From positions 3,658,001 through 3,722,000 of the forward strand of contig OY762279.1 in NCBI GenBank assembly GCA_963665455.1: a DNA stretch of 64,000 bases, in the 5' to 3' direction. How positions within the stretch are numbered: position 1 is the stretch's first letter; each line of letters opens with the position of its first letter. Below the pieces are notes generated by a model. That model was not told the origin of the DNA, made no database searches, and saw only the letters and a list, made by a program, of their open reading frames with translations. This DNA is from VXNE01 sp963665455 (GTDB lineage: Bacteria > Pseudomonadota > Gammaproteobacteria > Pseudomonadales > Azotimanducaceae). Both the position numbers and the translations under genes were made by a program. Shown one piece after another: positions 59,606 through 64,000 of the stretch.

Positions 59606-59823
59606 GGGGAAGCGGGACACACACCGTTCCTAGCAAGCGCATGGGGAAGCGGGACACACACCGTTCGTAGCCGGATTGGACGCATCATGGGGAAGCGGGA
59701 CACACACCGTTCCTAGCCGGATTGGACGGGGGAAGCGGGACACACACCGTTCCTAGCCGGATTGGACGCATTGATGACGGGTCCGAGTGGGACCGGGTCC
59801 GAGTGGGACACACACGTGTGGGT
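59606..59823. repeat. Tandem array of a GGGACACACACCGTT-core repeat
   Basis: Four near-identical units read GGGGAAGCGGGACACACACC followed by GTTCCTAG and then, in most, CCGGATTGGACGCAT. GGAC of each core falls at 59615, 59652, 59698 and 59738, with a degenerate fifth at 59806. Unit lengths are 37-46 bp. There is no gene in 59577-59990 apart from this. The array sits directly upstream of an IS200-like/REP-associated transposase, and the same core recurs at 61095-61149 and 62467-62528. Confidence 0.85.
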
Positions 59824-59990
59824 CGAGAGCCGTCAGTGGAACGTCGTTCCGACCGAGGCATGGGGCATCCGCACCTCGGGGTCCTTCTAGGCATGGGCGA
59901 TGTCGCACGAGAAGTTGAGCGAATATCTTTAGGGACCTAGGGCGAATATCGAATTGTCAGCTCCGCGAGGGCCATGCGACGCTCGCCCTC

Positions 59991-60935
59991 ATGGCAACGC
60001 CCCGATACAAGCTGGTCGACGAGGAGCATGCGGCCTGCTACCACGTGAGTTCCCGGTGCGTGCGGCGGGCCTGGTTGTGCGGTTACGACCGCTTCACGCG
60101 GCGCGACTATTAGCATCGCAAGGGCTGGTTGGTGGACCGGATGAAGCAACTCGCCAGATGCTTCGCCGTCGAGATCTTCGGCCACGCCGTGATGAGCAAC
60201 CACTTTCACATGGTGCTGCGCTACGATCCCAAGGCCTGCGAGTCCTGGACGGACGAAGACGTGGCTGGGCGCTGGGTGGAGGCCTTTCCCCCTCGCGGGG
60301 CCGGTGGTCCGGATGAAGAGCGAAAGGCGGAGGCTCGCGAGCTGCTTGTCGAGGATCCAGAGGGCCTCGCCCGAGCGCGTCGGACCCTTGGCTCGTTGTC
60401 GGGCTTCATGAAGCACTTGAAGCAGCCGATTGCGCGGCGCGCCAACGAGGAAGACGAATGCAAGGGGCATTTCTTCGAACAGCGGTTCTACTCGGGCGCG
60501 TTGTTGAGCGAGGAGGCCCTGCTCGCCGCGATGGTCTATGTGGACCTCAATCCCGTGAGGGCCGGCGAGGTGCGCGAACTGATCGAGTGCCGAGACACGT
60601 CTATCGGGGAACGGCTTCAGGAGCACGACGAAGAGGCGCTCGAGGCGTACCTCGCGCCCATCGCCTCTGGTTTGTCGGGGAGCGAGACCGCGTCCAGCGC
60701 ACCTCGGCCGTTGAACATCACCCTTCGCGCCTACATCAAACTGCTGCGGGAGATGGTGGCCGTTGAGACGGGCACGCAAGACTGCCCCCACCGTGAGGGG
60801 CTTTGGATTGCGTGGATGGGGTCGTTTCGGAAGCGGCAGCGGGCGTACGGGTCTAAGGAGGAGATCGAGAAGTGGACCGCGACGCGGGGCATGCGACGCC
60901 GGGACGCACCCCTGCCTGCCTTGACCCTCGCGTAG
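59991..60935 (+). pseudogene. IS200-like/REP-associated tyrosine transposase with an internal stop
   Basis: Translated through one TAG, the frame gives a 314-codon protein: KLVDEEHAACYHVSSRCVRR at the N-terminus, the HUH motif in GHAVMSNHFHMVLRYD, KGHFFEQRFYSGALLSEEAL and MVYVDLNPVRAG. This is the Y1 transposase group (COG1943) often linked to REP-type repeats. The TAG at 60111-60113 falls in RRDY-stop-HRKGW, where relatives have a Glu codon, so a single G-to-T change explains it. The downstream 268 residues still contain the HUH site and could be made from an internal start. Repeats with a common core lie on both sides. Confidence 0.75.
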
Positions 60936-61094
60936 CGGGATTTTGACCGCTCCTGGCCGCGAAAGATGGCCGGGAAGGGAGTCCGGTCGTTTCCACGACC
61001 TTGGCGGCCGCTGTAGAGACCCCCTATCCGCCCGTCGATGCCCGATTGCTTGCCCAGTTGGGCAAGGCGTGGCGTCTCGGGCGGTATCAACTCG

Positions 61095-61149
61095 TAATGG
61101 CGTGTGTCTCCGTCGCCCCCCCCGCAGCGAAGCGAATGGCGTGTGTCCC
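61095..61149 (-). repeat. Two inverted-orientation copies of the GGGACACAC-core repeat
   Basis: On the minus strand GGGACACACGCCATTC (61134-61149) and GGAGACACACGCCATTA (61095-61111) lie 40 bp apart, the same period as the main array but in the opposite orientation and with CGCCATT instead of CACCGTT. They fall in the 277-bp gap between the transposase relic and the enoyl-CoA hydratase gene, which holds no other feature. Confidence 0.65.
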
Positions 61150-61212
61150 GGCGCCCCGGCGCCCGCGGCGCCCGCCCCGGGCTGGGCTCGCTATGCCGAT
61201 GCTTCGGTAACC

Positions 61213-62100
61213 TCAGCCGTCGCGCTTCTTGTACGTGTCCGTGCCACGGTAGGGTCCGTCGCGCCACTGGAGCGCGTCTCTCAGCCCCTCTTCGCGCATG
61301 CGATCCTGCCACTCGTAGGAGTACTCCGTGAACTGCGCGGCGGCATCGAGGTCCGTGGACGTGCGCACGGAGGAGTAGATGCCCATGTTTTCGTAGAACC
61401 GATTCATGTTCACCTTGAGGATCGCGAGGTGGTCCGCCGACATGTTCGCGATGCGGTCGGCGAAGGCGATCGTGTTCTCCTCCAACTCCTCCTTTGGCCA
61501 GGAGTAGTTGATCATGCCGATCTCCTCGGCCTCCTTGCCGGTGACGTTCTCGCCCGTGTAGTAGAGCTCCTTCGCCTTGCGCATGCCGATGACGAGGGGC
61601 CAGATGACGCCGGTGCGGGACGTACCGAGCCCGCGCAGGCCGGGGTGGCCGAGTTGCGCGTCCTCGGCCGCGACGACGAGGTCGGCCATCATGGCGAGTT
61701 CGCAACCGCCGGCGACGGCGTATCCCGAGATCTGCGCGATGGTGATCTTGGCCATGTTCCAGAAATAGAGGTGGATGTCGCTGATCTGCTGCATCCCCGT
61801 GCGAATGCCCATCAGTAGCCGCCGGCCCTTGTCGTCGAGGCGGCGGTGCTGGCGCACCACGGCGTCCGCGCCGCCCCGGGCGGGCGTGAGGTCATAGCCG
61901 GCGCTGAAGGCCCGCCCCTCGCCCCGCACGATGATGACGTGCGCGGTGTGGTCGGCTTCGAGATCGTGCAGGGCTTCGTTGAACTCGTAGAGCAGTTCCT
62001 GGGACAGGGCGTTCAGCTTCTCGGGACGATTCAGGGTGATGCGGGCGACGCGGTCGTCTGTACCAACGCGGTCCACGTAAAGGTTCTCGTAGTCGGCCAT
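61213..62100 (-). CDS. Enoyl-CoA hydratase/isomerase family protein
   Basis: A 295-residue crotonase-fold enzyme. RITLNRPEKLNALSQEL starts the fold, and the oxyanion-hole segments are GEGRAFSAGYDL and AQISGYAVAGGCELAMMADL. At the catalytic-glutamate positions HPGLRGLGTSRTGV is seen: the first hydratase Glu appears as His-Pro-Gly and the second is not obvious. Classical hydratase activity is therefore uncertain, and isomerase, hydrolase or decarboxylase chemistry is possible. A C-terminal extension (EYSYEWQDRMREEGLRDALQ) is longer than in standard ECH proteins. The start at 62100 follows GGAGGAGACAC. It stands alone on its strand. Confidence 0.88.
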   Translation of the reverse strand: MADYENLYVDRVGTDDRVARITLNRPEKLNALSQELLYEFNEALHDLEADHTAHVIIVRGEGRAFSAGYDLTPARGGADAVVRQHRRLDDKGRRLLMGIRTGMQQISDIHLYFWNMAKITIAQISGYAVAGGCELAMMADLVVAAEDAQLGHPGLRGLGTSRTGVIWPLVIGMRKAKELYYTGENVTGKEAEEIGMINYSWPKEELEENTIAFADRIANMSADHLAILKVNMNRFYENMGIYSSVRTSTDLDAAAQFTEYSYEWQDRMREEGLRDALQWRDGPYRGTDTYKKRDG

Positions 62101-62197
62101 GTGTGTCTCCTCCAGATTCCTCCAGATCGGTGTGCCGGCGCCCGCGCGCCGTGCCGGCGTTTTCGGGGGTGGATGGGGCGGCGGTTAGTATTCGGGA

Positions 62198-63322
62198 ATG
62201 GACCCCGTCTCTCAAGCGGCCCTCGGTGCGGTGGTCGCGCACGCGGCCACGCACCGTACGCTGGGGGCGCGGGCGCTCGCTTTCGGCGCGGTCGCCGGCG
62301 CGCTACCCGATCTCGACGTGCTGTTCACGGTATCCGGGGATGCGTTCGACCAGATGCGCCTGCATCGCGGCATCACGCATTCGGTGTTCTTCGGGCCTGT
62401 CGTGGGGCCGGTGCTCGGGTGGCTGGTGTGGCGCTGGGAGCGGGGGAGGGGGCGGAACGCGGACGCGGACACATACCGTCTGCGAGGGCCGGATCGGGAA
62501 CAGTTCGGGGACACACACCGTTTGCGAGCGTGGATCGTCGCGTTCACGCTCGCCCTCGTCTCCCACCCACTACTCGACCTGATGACGCCATACGGGACGC
62601 AGCTCCTCATGCCGTTTTCGGACACACGCTTCGCCATCTGGGCGATGCCGATCATCGACCCGGTGTACACCTTGCTTCTCCTGACGGGTTGGATCTTGGC
62701 GTGGCGGCGTCCGAGGTGGCGAATGGCCTCGCTCGCCGGGCTCGGGCTATCGACGGCGTATCTCGGCTACGCCTGGTATCTCAACGAACGGGCGGGCGAC
62801 ATCGGCCGCGCGCAGCTGCGAACGGCCGGGATCGAAGACGCCGAGGTCGCCGCCTTTCCGACGTTTCTGCAGATCCACTACCGGCGCGTCGTCGCCCGCA
62901 CGGACGCCGAGGTCCGGACGGGCTTCGTGTCGATGTGGCGGCCGTGCCCGATCGCGTGGTCCCGCGCGCCGCTCCTCGGGGACGCCTCGGTGGAGGCTTG
63001 GCGAAACTCCCGGGAGGGCCGCATCTTCGAGTGGTTCGCCATGGGCTGGGTACACCACGTCCCAACCGAGGCGGGACTCGTGTCGGCGGACCTGCGTTAC
63101 GGTTTCACGACGGACCCCGGCCGCTCCGCCTTCAGCACCCTGGCGGAGTTCGACGAGGCGGGCGCGCTCGTGCGCGTCGTCGAGGCGGGGCGTCGCCCGT
63201 CCCCGGGTTTTTTGCGCCCCGGCGGCCTATGGGCGAACGCCTATCCCGCGTCCTGTCAGGCGGTGAGCAACGCGACCCCGGTCCAGCACACCGCCGCGAG
63301 GCCGGCCGCCACGGACGCCTGA
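62198..63322 (+). CDS. YdjM-like membrane-bound metal-dependent hydrolase (DUF457), with in-frame repeat insertion
   Basis: A 374-residue inner-membrane protein. DUF457 motifs are MDPVSQAALGAVVAHAATHR, GALPDLDVLF (Asp pair) and LHRGITHSVFFGPVVGP (His-x-x-x-His), then VSHPLLDLMTPYGTQLL. Several spans are predicted (about 63-80, 112-128, 148-166, 170-186). A hydrophilic insert at residues 81-110 (ERGRGRNADADTYRLRGPDR and on) is encoded by two copies of the repeat found near the transposase; relatives join the two spans with a short loop. The last 22 codons overlap the convergent antiporter gene. Substrate unknown; E. coli YdjM is SOS-induced. Confidence 0.8.
   Translation: MDPVSQAALGAVVAHAATHRTLGARALAFGAVAGALPDLDVLFTVSGDAFDQMRLHRGITHSVFFGPVVGPVLGWLVWRWERGRGRNADADTYRLRGPDREQFGDTHRLRAWIVAFTLALVSHPLLDLMTPYGTQLLMPFSDTRFAIWAMPIIDPVYTLLLLTGWILAWRRPRWRMASLAGLGLSTAYLGYAWYLNERAGDIGRAQLRTAGIEDAEVAAFPTFLQIHYRRVVARTDAEVRTGFVSMWRPCPIAWSRAPLLGDASVEAWRNSREGRIFEWFAMGWVHHVPTEAGLVSADLRYGFTTDPGRSAFSTLAEFDEAGALVRVVEAGRRPSPGFLRPGGLWANAYPASCQAVSNATPVQHTAARPAATDA
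62467..62528 (+). repeat. Two repeat cores inside a coding region
   Basis: GGACACATACCGTCTGCGAG (62467-62486) and GGGACACACACCGTTTGCGAG-type core (62508-62528) lie 42 bp apart, the same period as in the array at 59.6 kb. Because 42 is a multiple of three, both are read in the same frame as Asp-Thr-Tyr/His-Arg-Leu-Arg. Confidence 0.7.
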
Positions 63323-64000
63323 GGAATCTGCGTGCGGACGTGGTCCATCAGGTCACAGCCCGTGCAGACCGAACTCAGCACGGTGGTGTCCGAGATGGGG
63401 GAGCATTGGTCGCCGTACACGCTGCCGTCCATCACGGCTGCGAAGCACAGCGTCATGAAGAGTTCCGGGTGCGACAACCCCTGTCCGGTGGCCACGGCCC
63501 AGGCGAGCGGCATGGCGAGGGGAAAGGCCACCGCGTAGGTGCCCCAGCTCGTGCCGGTGGAGAAGGCGATCACCATCGTCAGCAGTTGCAGGAGCACGGG
63601 GAGGAGGAAGAACGGGATCGCCTCCCCCAGGGTCTCCACCAGGAAGATTGCTCCGCCGGCGGCGCTGCTGATGCCACCGATGGTGATGGCCAGGAGCAGG
63701 ATGACGCAGCCGAGCACCACGCCCTTGAGCCCATCGTGGAAGCCGGACACCAGATCCTTGATCGACATGCCCTTGGCGAGCGCCGTCCCCCCGGCGATCA
63801 CGAACGCCGCGCCGAAGGCCCAGTGTACGTTGGGCGTGCCGCTGACGATGAAGGTCCCGACAGCGATGCCAATCAGGGCGCCAAGCGGCACGAAGAACTC
63901 CAGCACGTGGGGCTCGTAGCCCTCCGGCGTGTTGCTGCCCTGGAGTTCCGAAGCGCTCAAGGGATCGGCATCCGGGGCGTCGAGCTGCCCCGTGGACCGG
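63256..64000 (-). CDS. NhaC-family Na+/H+ antiporter, C-terminal part (cut by window end)
   Basis: The frame is open to the last base of the window, so only the C-terminal 247 residues are present. It carries the antiporter-typical GVVLGCVILLLAITIGGISS, VIAFSTGTSWGTYAVAFPL and MDGSVYGDQCSPISDTTVLSS, the conserved helix-break motif of NhaC/YheL-like carriers. Six or so spans are visible. The first stretch (QLDAPDADPLSASELQGSNT) is a hydrophilic loop between two membrane halves. It ends tail-to-tail with the YdjM-like gene, overlapping it by 67 bp. Sodium export in a marine setting fits. Confidence 0.88.
   Translation of the reverse strand, partial: RSTGQLDAPDADPLSASELQGSNTPEGYEPHVLEFFVPLGALIGIAVGTFIVSGTPNVHWAFGAAFVIAGGTALAKGMSIKDLVSGFHDGLKGVVLGCVILLLAITIGGISSAAGGAIFLVETLGEAIPFFLLPVLLQLLTMVIAFSTGTSWGTYAVAFPLAMPLAWAVATGQGLSHPELFMTLCFAAVMDGSVYGDQCSPISDTTVLSSVCTGCDLMDHVRTQIPQASVAAGLAAVCWTGVALLTA

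Noticed and set aside
59606..59771. CRISPR array
   Set aside because: Units are 37-46 bp with repeated sequence over most of the period and no unique spacers, and no cas gene is nearby.

Overview
This window is a high-GC stretch of a proteobacterial chromosome, most probably from a gammaproteobacterium. The evidence is the conserved gammaproteobacterial order queA-tgt-yajC-secD-secF, suhB/trmJ, iscR-iscS and ndk-rlmN-rodZ-hisS-yfgM-bamB-der. These core blocks are surrounded by accessory DNA rich in TonB-dependent receptors, phytanoyl-CoA-dioxygenase-like (PhyH) enzymes and catabolic oxidoreductases, a mix often seen in marine or host-associated heterotrophs. The exact lineage cannot be fixed from the sequence alone.

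Layout. 1-5.6 kb holds a cut-off short-chain dehydrogenase, an FAD-dependent amine/amino-acid oxidase, a TonB receptor and a lone AAA-type ATPase. 5.6-29.4 kb looks like a fossil tRNA-integrated island. Two almost identical tRNA-Leu(CAA) genes (6618-6701 and 29341-29424), plus a third 22-bp copy of the tRNA 3' end (5634-5655), bracket the region, and decayed tyrosine-integrase fragments sit beside both tRNAs. The cargo includes a mandelate-racemase/galactonate-dehydratase-like enzyme, a two-subunit molybdenum hydroxylase, a MOSC protein, a TIM-barrel isomerase, a DUF3604 lipoprotein and a large alpha/beta hydrolase. It also includes two PhyH paralogues in inverted orientation, two TonB receptors (one frameshifted), an SUMF1-domain protein and a cytochrome-c/PQQ-type sugar dehydrogenase lipoprotein. 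Several gene relics and a truncated LexA-like regulator lie among them.

29.5-35 kb is the queuosine/Sec block and 35-36.6 kb is suhB and trmJ. Between trmJ and iscR lies an apparent iron-regulated heme module (36.7-44.9 kb): a 37-bp Fur-like palindrome, a TonB receptor, a periplasmic binding protein, a permease, an ATPase, a large secreted M28 peptidase and a small heme-degrading monooxygenase. The six genes overlap or nearly abut. 45-54 kb is iscR-iscS-ndk-rlmN-rodZ-hisS-yfgM-bamB-der, from which the usual iscU/iscA/hscBA/fdx, pilW and ispG are missing.

54-58.1 kb is a minus-strand string of an M23 peptidase, xseA and two tandem PhyH genes. 58.2-62.6 kb is shaped by mobile DNA: an ISNCY-type transposase, a tandem array of a repeat with core GGGACACACACCGTT, and an IS200-like/REP-associated transposase with a nonsense codon. 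More copies of the same core lie up to 3 kb away, two of them inside the reading frame of a membrane hydrolase gene. The window ends in an enoyl-CoA hydratase, that membrane hydrolase and a truncated NhaC-type antiporter.

Strongest candidates for something new: the repeat/transposase system with in-frame exaptation at 59.6-62.5 kb, the double tRNA-Leu fossil island, and the heme module with a built-in peptidase inserted beside iscRS.
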